Below the pieces are notes generated by a model. It was not told the DNA's origin. It was given only the letters and a program-made list of their open reading frames with translations, and did not search any database. 64,000 nt of DNA from an uncultured Coriobacteriaceae bacterium (GTDB lineage: Bacteria > Actinomycetota > Coriobacteriia > Coriobacteriales > Atopobiaceae), in assembly GCA_902801175.1 (NCBI GenBank), contig CADCHF010000009.1, positions 1 through 64,000 of the forward strand. The letters run 5' to 3'. Position numbers and translations under genes: made by a program. Below, in pieces: positions 31,406 through 38,758 of the stretch (position 1 is its first letter; each line of letters begins with the position of its first letter).

Positions 31406-33496
31406 ATGGCAAAGGACAAGGTAAGCGCCGAGTGGGGAGAGCTGCTCTTTGACGACCAAGACATGCAGGAGCGTCTGCCCAAGCCCACATACAAGGAGCT
31501 GAGGCGCGTCATCGATGAGGGGGCGCCTCTCGATCTGGGCATTGCCAACGAGGTCGCCCACGCTATGAAGGAGTGGGCGCTGGAGAAGGGCGCCACGCAC
31601 TTTACCCACTGGTTCCAGCCGCTGTCGGGTATCACGAGCGAGAAGCACGACGGCTTCCTCACGCCCAAGGGAGACGGCACGATTCTCATGGCTTTCTCGG
31701 GCAAGGAGCTCGTGCGCGGCGAACCCGATGCCAGCAGCTTCCCGTCCGGTGGCCTCCGTGCGACCTTTGAGGCGCGCGGCTACACCGTGTGGGATCCCAT
31801 GAGCCCTGCCTTCATCAAGGACGAGGTGCTCTGCATCCCCACGGCCTTCATCAGCTACACCGGAGAGGCGCTCGACAAGAAGACGCCCTTGTTGCGCTCG
31901 CAGAACGCTCTGGAGGCGCAGGCAAAGCGCGTGCTTGCCCTCTTTGGCAGGACGCCCCGCCGCGTCTACACCACCATCGGTCCCGAGCAGGAGTACTTCC
32001 TCATCAAGGAGGAGGATTACAAGGCGAGGCCCGACCTCGTGCTCACCGGCCGTACGCTCTTTGGCGCCGAGCCCTCCAAGGGCCAGGAGCTTGAGGAGCA
32101 CTATTTTGGCGCGATTCGCCCAACGGTGAGTGCCTTCATGAAGGAGCTCGACGACGAGCTGTGGAAGCTGGGAATCCCGGCCAAGACCAAGCACAACGAG
32201 GTGGCTCCCTGCCAGCACGAGCTGGCGCCGGTCTTTGAGGCGGGCTCCACGGCGGTGGACGACAACCTCCTCACGATGGAGAAGATGAAGCTGTTGGCCA
32301 GCCACCATGGCCTGGTGTGCCTGCAGCACGAGAAGCCCTTTGAGTACGTGAACGGCTCGGGCAAGCACAACAACTGGTCCATTAGCGCCGACGACACCAA
32401 CCTGCTTGAGCCTGGCCCCGACCCAGAGCACAACCTGCAGTTCTTGGTGTTCCTGGCCTGCCTGGTGGCTGCCGTGGACGAGCATGCCGACCTGCTGCGC
32501 ATGTCGGTCGCGAGTGCTGGCAACGATTACCGTCTGGGCGCCAACGAGGCACCGCCTGCCGTTGTCTCGGTCTTCTTGGGCGATGCGCTCTCGCCGGTGG
32601 TCGAGGCGCTCATCCACAAGGAGCACGCCGATGTGGTTGGCCAAGAGATGATGGACCTGGGCATTCCGCAGCTTCCGGCCATTCTGCGCGACAACACCGA
32701 CCGCAACCGCACGAGCCCCTTCGCCTTTACCGGCAACAAGTTTGAGTTCCGCATGTGTGGCAGCCAGCAGAACCTGTCTGACCCCAACGTGGTGCTCAAC
32801 ACCGCCGTGGCCGAGCAGTGCGAGCGCTTTGTTGACTACGTGGCCGATCGCAGCAGCGAGGACTTCTACACTGTGGCCATGCGCTTTGTGCGGCACACCT
32901 TCCGCGACCACCAGCGCATCATCTTTGATGGCAACGGCTACTCAGCCGAGTGGGAGGCCGAGGCCGAGCGTCGCGGGTTGCCCAACCTCAAGACCACGCC
33001 CGATGCCCTGGGCGCCCTCATGGATCCAGACAACATCGCGCTCTTTGAGAACTACGGGGTCCTTTCCGAGGCAGAGCTGCATGCCCGCTATGTGGCCAAG
33101 GCTGAGCAGTACGCCAAGCTCATCAACATCGAGGCTAACACGATGTCGTACATGACGCGCCACATGTACCTGCCAGCGCTTATGAGCTACTCCGGCGACC
33201 TGGCAAACAGCGTTGCCATCAAGGCGGAGCTGGGCATTGCCAGCCGCGCCGAGAAGGACATCATCGAGCGGCTCACCGCCGGCATCGATGCCATCTATGA
33301 CCTCACCGGGCAGCTAGAGCAGCTGGCTGCGCACGCCAACAGGAAGACCAACCCCACCGAGCAGGATGCCCTGTGCCGTGACGAGGTCATCCCTGCCATG
33401 GCTGCGCTGCGCGCCGAGGTCGATGCGATGGAGCGCCTTTGCGGCGAGGACTACTGGCCCGTTCCCAGCTACAACCAGATGCTCTTCTACGTATAG
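31406..33496 (+). CDS. glnN: Glutamine synthetase type III
   Basis: A 696-aa GSIII, about 250 residues longer than GSI. Family blocks: [29 protein letters not shown] (metal-binding Glu), [37 protein letters not shown] and [17 protein letters not shown]. It makes glutamine from glutamate, ammonia and ATP and is found in Bacteroidetes, some Firmicutes, cyanobacteria and Coriobacteria. ATG 31406 has AGAGGAGA 6-7 nt upstream. With gltBD, transcribed divergently 2.4 kb away, it completes GS-GOGAT. A 13-bp terminator follows. Confidence 0.97.
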   Translation: MAKDKVSAEWGELLFDDQDMQERLPKPTYKELRRVIDEGAPLDLGIANEVAHAMKEWALEKGATHFTHWFQPLSGITSEKHDGFLTPKGDGTILMAFSGKELVRGEPDASSFPSGGLRATFEARGYTVWDPMSPAFIKDEVLCIPTAFISYTGEALDKKTPLLRSQNALEAQAKRVLALFGRTPRRVYTTIGPEQEYFLIKEEDYKARPDLVLTGRTLFGAEPSKGQELEEHYFGAIRPTVSAFMKELDDELWKLGIPAKTKHNEVAPCQHELAPVFEAGSTAVDDNLLTMEKMKLLASHHGLVCLQHEKPFEYVNGSGKHNNWSISADDTNLLEPGPDPEHNLQFLVFLACLVAAVDEHADLLRMSVASAGNDYRLGANEAPPAVVSVFLGDALSPVVEALIHKEHADVVGQEMMDLGIPQLPAILRDNTDRNRTSPFAFTGNKFEFRMCGSQQNLSDPNVVLNTAVAEQCERFVDYVADRSSEDFYTVAMRFVRHTFRDHQRIIFDGNGYSAEWEAEAERRGLPNLKTTPDALGALMDPDNIALFENYGVLSEAELHARYVAKAEQYAKLINIEANTMSYMTRHMYLPALMSYSGDLANSVAIKAELGIASRAEKDIIERLTAGIDAIYDLTGQLEQLAAHANRKTNPTEQDALCRDEVIPAMAALRAEVDAMERLCGEDYWPVPSYNQMLFYV

Positions 33497-33519
33497 GCCT
33501 GCGTTCCACAAGTACGACC

Positions 33520-33560
33520 GGTTCAGGCCCCAGACGCTCTTGGCTGGGGCCTGAACCTTT
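33520..33560 (+). terminator. Terminator after glnN
   Basis: A perfect 13-bp stem (GGTTCAGGCCCCA and complement), 12-nt loop, then TTTGAG. It separates glnN from asnB. Confidence 0.8.
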
Positions 33561-33595
33561 GAGATTCGTAGAGACACAAAGACGGAGGACTCCTC

Positions 33596-35179
33596 ATGTG
33601 TTCAATCATGGGTTACTGCAGCGATGAGGCTAGCCTTGACGCGTTCATGGTGGGCTTTGAGCGCACAGCTTCGCGAGGGCCAGATGACTCTCACATCATC
33701 CACACGGGGCACGGACTCTTGGGCTTTCATCGGCTCTCGATCATGGGGCTCACGCCTGAGGGGATGCAACCGTTTGAGCTCGACGGCAGCTACGCCGTCT
33801 GCAACGGTGAGCTGTATGGGTTTGAACGCATGCGCGACGAACTGCGCGAGAAGGGCTACCGGTTTGAAAGCGACAGCGACTGCGAGATTCTCCTGCCGCT
33901 CTTTCGAGAATATGGCACGGGACTCTTTTCCCTGCTAGACGCCGAGTTTGCCTGCATCATCTATGACGCGGAGTCGCAGAGCTTCATTGCGGCGCGCGAC
34001 CCCATCGGCATTCGCCCGCTCTATTATGGCTACGACGACCGCGGTGCCATCGTCTTTGCAAGCGAGCCCAAGAACCTCGTGGGGCTCGTGCAGGAGATTG
34101 CGCCGTTTCCGCCTGGGCACTACTACCAGGACGGGCGCTTCGTATGCTACTGCGATATAGCGAAGGTCGACGCCACTTGCTCCGACGACCTTGAGACTGC
34201 CTGTGCCGCCATTCGCGAGAAGCTCGTGGCCGCCGTGCGCAAGCGCCTCGTGTCCGATGCCAAGGTGGGGTTTCTGCTTTCGGGAGGGCTGGATTCATCG
34301 CTCGTCTGTGCCATTGCCGCGCAGGAGCTTGACGTGCCCATCGAGACCTTTGCGATAGGCATGGAGGAGGACCCCATCGACCTCAAGTACGCGCGTGAGA
34401 CCGCCGCATACATTGGGAGCCATCACACCGAGGTGCTGATGACGCCCGCCGACGTCATCTCCTCGCTGGAGGACGTGGTGGTGCTTCTGGGCACCTACGA
34501 CATCACCACCATTCGCGCGAGCATTGGCATGTACCTGGTGTGCAAGGCCATCCATGAGCGCACCGACATACGGGTCCTGCTCACCGGCGAGATCTCGGAC
34601 GAGCTTTTTGGCTACAAGTACACCGACTTTGCGCCATCGGCCGCCGCGTTCCAGGAGGAGTCGCAAAAGCGGGTGAGGGAGCTGCACATGTACGACGTCC
34701 TTCGCGCCGACCGCTGCATCTCGGTGAACTCGCTTGAGGCGCGCGTTCCCTTTGGCGACCTCGACTTTGTGCACTACGTGATGTCGCTCGACCCCCAGAT
34801 GAAGCTCAACACGTACGGCAAGGGCAAATACCTGCTCCGTCATGCGTTTGAGGGCACGGGCCTTTTGCCCGATGGCATCCTCTGGCGCGAGAAGGCGGCC
34901 TTCTCTGATGCGGTCGGTCACTCTATGGTGGACTATCTCAAGGAATACGCCGAGAGCTGCTATACGGATGAGGAGTTTGAGCGGAGGCGTCAGCTCTACG
35001 ACTTTGCGCGGCCCTTCACCAAGGAGTCGCTCCTCTATCGCGAGATCTTTGAGCGGTACTACCCGGGTCAGGCATCGATGGTGGCGGGCTTCTGGATGCC
35101 CAACGCTTCGTGGGAGGGCTGCAACGTGGACGACCCCTCCGCTCGCGTGCTCTCAAACTACGGTGACAGTGGGAAGTAG
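33596..35179 (+). CDS. asnB: Asparagine synthase (glutamine-hydrolysing)
   Basis: The 527-aa protein has a class-II glutaminase domain headed by C2 (MCSIMGYCSDE), with GPDDS and NGELYGF, and an ATP-pyrophosphatase domain with SGGLDSS. It amidates aspartate using glutamine-derived ammonia. The EcAsnB-type length (about 525-555) and LTGEISDELFGYKY and SLEARVPFGD blocks are typical. GGAGG lies 7 nt before ATG 33596. It has its own promoter or read-through past the glnN terminator, and adds another glutamine-consuming enzyme to this region. Confidence 0.96.
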   Translation: MCSIMGYCSDEASLDAFMVGFERTASRGPDDSHIIHTGHGLLGFHRLSIMGLTPEGMQPFELDGSYAVCNGELYGFERMRDELREKGYRFESDSDCEILLPLFREYGTGLFSLLDAEFACIIYDAESQSFIAARDPIGIRPLYYGYDDRGAIVFASEPKNLVGLVQEIAPFPPGHYYQDGRFVCYCDIAKVDATCSDDLETACAAIREKLVAAVRKRLVSDAKVGFLLSGGLDSSLVCAIAAQELDVPIETFAIGMEEDPIDLKYARETAAYIGSHHTEVLMTPADVISSLEDVVVLLGTYDITTIRASIGMYLVCKAIHERTDIRVLLTGEISDELFGYKYTDFAPSAAAFQEESQKRVRELHMYDVLRADRCISVNSLEARVPFGDLDFVHYVMSLDPQMKLNTYGKGKYLLRHAFEGTGLLPDGILWREKAAFSDAVGHSMVDYLKEYAESCYTDEEFERRRQLYDFARPFTKESLLYREIFERYYPGQASMVAGFWMPNASWEGCNVDDPSARVLSNYGDSGK

Positions 35180-35349
35180 TCGATGGGCAGGTTGCGTCTT
35201 GGGTGCAACTGCGTATGCACGGTTGCAGGCCGGTGCAGCAGCGGAGCTTGCTGGCGCGATCTTGGTATGTGCCACATGCATGGCGGCTTTGCAAGAGGAA
35301 TGGCTGGGGCGTGGCTCTCGTGTCTGATAATTGATACAGAGAGCCTGAG

Positions 35350-35364
35350 ATTAGCCTCGCTAAT
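35350..35364. promoter_or_regulatory. 15-nt palindrome upstream of aldo/keto reductase gene
   Basis: ATTAGC-CTC-GCTAAT is a perfect inverted repeat about 85 nt before the reductase start, and a TTGATA hexamer lies just upstream. It could be an operator for an unknown regulator. The remainder of 35180-35449 shows no gene. Confidence 0.4.
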
Positions 35365-35449
35365 AAGGGCCATCGCAACAAAAGATTGTTCCTACGCAAG
35401 ACCGATACGAGAATGATCTTAATGGCGCAACGTGAGAAAGGACTGGCCA

Positions 35450-36439
35450 ATGGAAAAGCTGCAGCTTGGCAAGAGCGACCTGTACGTGAGCCCCGTGGGC
35501 CTGGGATGCATGGGCTTTAGCCATGCCTCTGGCGACCCCACCGACGACGACGTGGCAATCGACATGCTGCGCAAGGCGCACGAGATCGGCTACGATTTCT
35601 ACGATACCGCCGAGGCCTACGTGGGCGTCAAGGCCGACGGCTCCATCTCGTACAACGAGGAGCTGGTGGGCGAGGCCATCAAGGGCTTCCGCGACGAGGT
35701 GGTAATTGCCACCAAGATGGGCGTGCACCACGACGCCAACAACAATCTCGTGCTCGACAGCCGTCCCGAGACCATCCGTGCAAGCTGCGAGGAGAGCCTC
35801 CGCAAGCTGGACATCGACTGCATCGACCTGTACTACCAGCACCGCATTGACCCCAAGGTGGAGCCCGAGGTCGTTGCCGAGGAGTTTGGCAAGCTCATCG
35901 CCGAGGGCAAGATTCGCGCCTGGGGCATCTCTGAGACCACCGAGGAGTACCTGCGCCGCGCCCACGCCGTGACCCCCGTCACCGCCATCGAGAACCGCTA
36001 CTCCATGATGGCCCGCTGGCACGAGAGCATCTTCCCCACCTGCGTTGAGCTGGGTATTTCATACGTGGCCTTCAGCCCCATGGCAAATGGTTTCCTCACT
36101 GGCGCCTACAGCCCCAACACCAAGTTTGAGGGCAAGCAGGACTTCCGCGAGCGCATGCCGCAGTACACCGAGGAGGGCTACGCAAAGGCCAAGGACCTGC
36201 TGGACCTGCTGCACGCCATCGCCGACGAGAAGGGCTGCACCATGGGCCAGCTCTCCCTCGCCTGGATGATTAACAAGGACCCGCACATCATCCCCATCCC
36301 CGGCACCCGCAAGCTCGAGCGCCTGCGCGAGAACTTTGGTGCGGCGAGCGTTCCCATGACGGCCGAGGAGATTGCCACCATCGACGCCAAGCTCGATACG
36401 ATGAGCTTCGACGTGTTTGGTGGGCACGCGGCCAAGTAA
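35450..36439 (+). CDS. Aldo/keto reductase
   Basis: A 329-aa AKR of the AKR13-like bacterial group: LGLGCMGFS-type start (VSPVGLGCMGFSHAS), FYDTAEAY (catalytic Asp and Tyr), VVIATKMG (Lys), LYYQHRIDP (His in QHR), a C-terminal IPIPGTRKLERLRENFGA nucleotide-binding loop. It is an NADPH-dependent aldehyde or ketone reductase. ATG 35450 has AAAGGA 7 nt upstream; GTG 35432 in frame is less likely. It is monocistronic, with a palindrome upstream and a very long hairpin downstream. Substrate unknown. Confidence 0.92.
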   Translation: MEKLQLGKSDLYVSPVGLGCMGFSHASGDPTDDDVAIDMLRKAHEIGYDFYDTAEAYVGVKADGSISYNEELVGEAIKGFRDEVVIATKMGVHHDANNNLVLDSRPETIRASCEESLRKLDIDCIDLYYQHRIDPKVEPEVVAEEFGKLIAEGKIRAWGISETTEEYLRRAHAVTPVTAIENRYSMMARWHESIFPTCVELGISYVAFSPMANGFLTGAYSPNTKFEGKQDFRERMPQYTEEGYAKAKDLLDLLHAIADEKGCTMGQLSLAWMINKDPHIIPIPGTRKLERLRENFGAASVPMTAEEIATIDAKLDTMSFDVFGGHAAK

Positions 36440-36454
36440 CTGCTACATGTACCA

Positions 36455-36512
36455 GCGCACCCGTTCCTCGTATGACTGCGTCATGGCGTAGGGATACGAG
36501 GAACGGGTGCGC
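36455..36512 (+). terminator. 19-bp perfect inverted repeat after aldo/keto reductase gene
   Basis: GCGCACCCGTTCCTCGTAT (36455-36473) is exactly complementary to 36494-36512, with a 20-nt loop. It probably terminates the reductase transcript (TTTTAAAA follows about 10 nt later), but the right arm belongs to a sequence found again at 37253. Confidence 0.65.
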
Positions 36513-36514
36513 CA
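36482..36514 (+). repeat. 33-nt dispersed repeat, copy 1
   Basis: It matches 37253-37285 at 29 of 33 positions in the same orientation (shared core AGGGATACG). This copy contributes the right arm of the 19-bp inverted repeat; the other has no partner arm nearby. Confidence 0.6.
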
Positions 36515-36878
36515 CTTGCATTTTAAAAGCCCTTGCGTCTCAGTTACGGAGCGCAATCTGTGGAATGGGCGGGGCAGCCTCCCATGCAGGACTCGCTTTG
36601 TGTACGAAGAATATGTTCCGCGCGGGCGCGCACGGAAGGCCTAGAAGAGCTGCCGTGCAAGGCTCGCACGATGTCCATCTTCCCGCCCGACCACACCGCA
36701 GGTTCTTGCGGCTGATGCGTAGCATTTGCTCAACGTGTGTGTACTGATCGGGGTTGTCCAACCATTCATCGGGAGCGGACTCCTTTTGAGTGGTCGGCGC
36801 CCCGCCCGTAGGACCGGGCGACCTGGGCACGATGATTGTAGGGGGTGTGCCAGGAGAAGCGCCCGTGGAAAAGGATGC

Positions 36879-37040
36879 GAAAGTGTTCAGCCTTTCGCAC
36901 TAGTGTACGTTCCGTTTTCGACGGACATGTACCGGTCGTGAATGCGCCGATGAAAGAGCAGGTCGGGAATGGATTTAGCGGGGCGCCCATGTGACAGCTG
37001 GAAATCAGACGTACACTAGTCCGATAAGCTGAACGCTTTC
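36879..37040. repeat. 162-bp MITE-like element with 32-bp inverted ends
   Basis: The left end 36879-36910 and the right end 37009-37040 are inverted repeats matching at 28 of 32 positions; the inner 12 nt (ACTAGTGTACGT and its complement) are perfect. 98 nt lie between. No target-site duplication is evident. It could be a non-autonomous element or a large fold-back structure. Confidence 0.6.
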
Positions 37041-37252
37041 ACCTTCTGTGATCCGCGGCGGCACGTTGGGGGTCCCTGTTCTACGTCGCATCCAACAGCC
37101 CAGCCATCGCATAGCAGGAGCCTTCCGCCCCGTTCCCTGATCGTCACGGTTGCCCAGCTCATGCCTGCTCTAAAACCTCCAACTGGAGACTGTGCGTGGC
37201 AGCCAAGGCTTGCCGGTACATGACTGGCGGCGAACGAAACCATCAGCGAGCC

Positions 37253-37285
37253 CATGGCACAGGGATACGTGGAACTGGTGCGCCA
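37253..37285 (+). repeat. 33-nt dispersed repeat, copy 2
   Basis: 29 of 33 positions match 36482-36514. It lies about 60-95 nt before the putative pheST promoter. Confidence 0.6.
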
Positions 37286-37345
37286 TACGGATGCTGCGCG
37301 TAACTCGTGCATATGGGTATTGACGCTCGCACCGCAGGTCAGATG

Positions 37346-37354
37346 TGCTATCAT
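37346..37354 (+). promoter_or_regulatory. Extended -10 promoter for the pheST leader
   Basis: TG-C-TATCAT is an extended -10 element placed so that transcription would begin near 37361, just at the 5' end of the T-box leader. No good -35 at standard spacing (TTGACG at 37320 is 23 nt away). Confidence 0.5.
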
Positions 37355-37360
37355 GCCCGC

Positions 37361-37628
37361 CTAGGCGATGACGGAGAGGTCTTGCGCTCGCGTGGGCATC
37401 CATCGGTTGAGAGGTGCTCACGGGCCTAGAGGGCAGGAGTTCACTCCACCAGCTGCGACCTGAACACGGGCTCATGCCCGCCAGTAGGCAAGCCGTCAAC
37501 CCCACGGCACGGGGCACAGGGGCTGAAAGGCCCTAAAGAGGGCGCTCGCGAGAGAAAACGCGTGCGTCAAACAAGGTGGTACCGCGGAACACTCCGTCCT
37601 TGTGCATGTGGCACAAGGACGGTTTTTT
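37361..37628 (+). promoter_or_regulatory. T-box riboswitch controlling pheST
   Basis: The canonical T-box AAGGTGGTACCGCGG is at 37573-37587, followed by an intrinsic terminator (37594-37628) and pheS. Upstream, a GATGACGGAGAGG segment begins Stem I, and GAG-TTC-ACTCC at 37437-37447 offers UUC (37440-37442) as the Phe specifier, followed by the expected A. Uncharged tRNA-Phe would stabilise the antiterminator and allow pheST transcription. T-box identity is very secure; the specifier assignment is my reading without folding. Confidence 0.93.
37594..37628 (+). terminator. T-box terminator
   Basis: An 11-bp perfect stem (CCGTCCTTGTG and complement), 7-nt loop and six T residues. It competes with the T-box antiterminator. 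Confidence 0.93.
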
Positions 37629-37648
37629 GTTTGAAAGGGGAGACACGC

Positions 37649-38716
37649 ATGGCACTGTCCGATGACCTCAAGGCCATTGAGGCTCAGGTTGAGGAGGGCG
37701 TGAAGAGCGTCCAAGACATGAAGGGGCTCGAAGACCTTCGCATTAAGGCCCTTGGCAAGAAGGGCCAGCTCACGGCCCTCATGCGCATGATGGGCAAGAT
37801 TCCGCCAGAGGAGCGCCCGGCAATGGGTCAGCTCGCCAACACGGTGCGCGCCAACGTTGAGACAGCCATCAAGCTGCGCAAGGAGGAGCTCACCAAGCTG
37901 GCTCTGGCCAAGAAGATGGAGGCCGAGGCCGCAGATGTCACCCTGCCAGGCCGCGTCCGCAACCAGGGCACCCAGCACCTCATCACCCAGATCCGCGAGG
38001 AGATTGAGGATATCTTTGCCGGCCTTGGCTACATCGTGGCTGACGGTCCCTACGTGGAGACCACCTGGTACAACTTCACCGCACTGAACGCCCCGGCCGA
38101 CCACCCCAGCCGTTCTGCGCGCGACTCCTTCTATGTGGTCGACAATGCTCCTGAGGGCAAGGAGCCCCTGGTGCTTGGCGACTCCGACGTGCTGCTGCGC
38201 ACCCAGACCTCGGGTATGCAGGTGCACTACATGGAGCAGAACAAGCCGCCCATCTACATGATCTGCCCGGGCACGGTGTTCCGTCCCGACACCGCCGACG
38301 CCAACCACCTGCCGCAGTTCAACCAGGTAGAGGGTCTCGTGGTGGACGAGGGCATCACCTTTGGCGACCTCAAGGGCACGCTCGACTACTTCACGCGCGA
38401 GATCTTTGGCAAGGACCGTGCCACGCGCTACCGCCCGCACTTCTTCCCGTTCACCGAGCCCAGCTGCGAGGTTGACGTCTCCTGCGGCGTGTGCCACGGC
38501 AAGGGCTGCCGCTTCTGCAAGAACACCGGCTGGCTCGAGATCCTTGGCTGCGGCATGGTCGACCCCAACGTGCTCGAGAACTGTGGCATCGACTCCGAGA
38601 AGTACACCGGCTTTGCCTTTGGCATTGGCGTGGAGCGCGTTGCGGCACTGCGCTACGACCTGCCCGACCTGCGCATGCTCATGGAAGGCGACATGCGCTT
38701 CCTGCGTCAGTTCTAG
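37649..38716 (+). CDS. pheS: Phenylalanine-tRNA ligase alpha subunit
   Basis: A 355-aa PheS: N-terminal coiled-coil (residues 1-90, LKAIEAQVEEGVKSVQDMKG...), then the class II core with TSGMQVHYM, GTVFRPDTADANHLPQFNQVEGL (motif 2 region) and FGIGVERVAALRYDLPDLR (motif 3). A four-Cys stretch (CGVCHGKGCRFCK) sits in the middle of the core, as in many bacterial PheS. It charges tRNA-Phe with PheT as an alpha2-beta2 enzyme. AAGGGGAGA precedes ATG 37649. It is controlled by the T-box leader. Confidence 0.97.
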   Translation: MALSDDLKAIEAQVEEGVKSVQDMKGLEDLRIKALGKKGQLTALMRMMGKIPPEERPAMGQLANTVRANVETAIKLRKEELTKLALAKKMEAEAADVTLPGRVRNQGTQHLITQIREEIEDIFAGLGYIVADGPYVETTWYNFTALNAPADHPSRSARDSFYVVDNAPEGKEPLVLGDSDVLLRTQTSGMQVHYMEQNKPPIYMICPGTVFRPDTADANHLPQFNQVEGLVVDEGITFGDLKGTLDYFTREIFGKDRATRYRPHFFPFTEPSCEVDVSCGVCHGKGCRFCKNTGWLEILGCGMVDPNVLENCGIDSEKYTGFAFGIGVERVAALRYDLPDLRMLMEGDMRFLRQF

Positions 38717-38758
38717 GCAGTCCGAAGGAAATCGAACGCGTATCAGAAAGGCTGAACA

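Larger units (their letters stand above)
36515..37345. other. Repeat-rich intergenic region without a convincing gene
   Basis: About 830 nt. Short open frames on both strands (for example 36540-36830 minus) show no family resemblance or ribosome-binding sites. The stretch carries a 162-bp inverted-end element (36879-37040) and the second copy of a 33-nt repeat, which suggests remnants of small mobile or palindromic elements. I see no transposase. Confidence 0.55.

Noticed and set aside
36540-36830. A 96-codon minus-strand frame as a possible transposase remnant
   Set aside because: No transposase motif or recognisable homology; kept only as part of the unexplained intergenic region.
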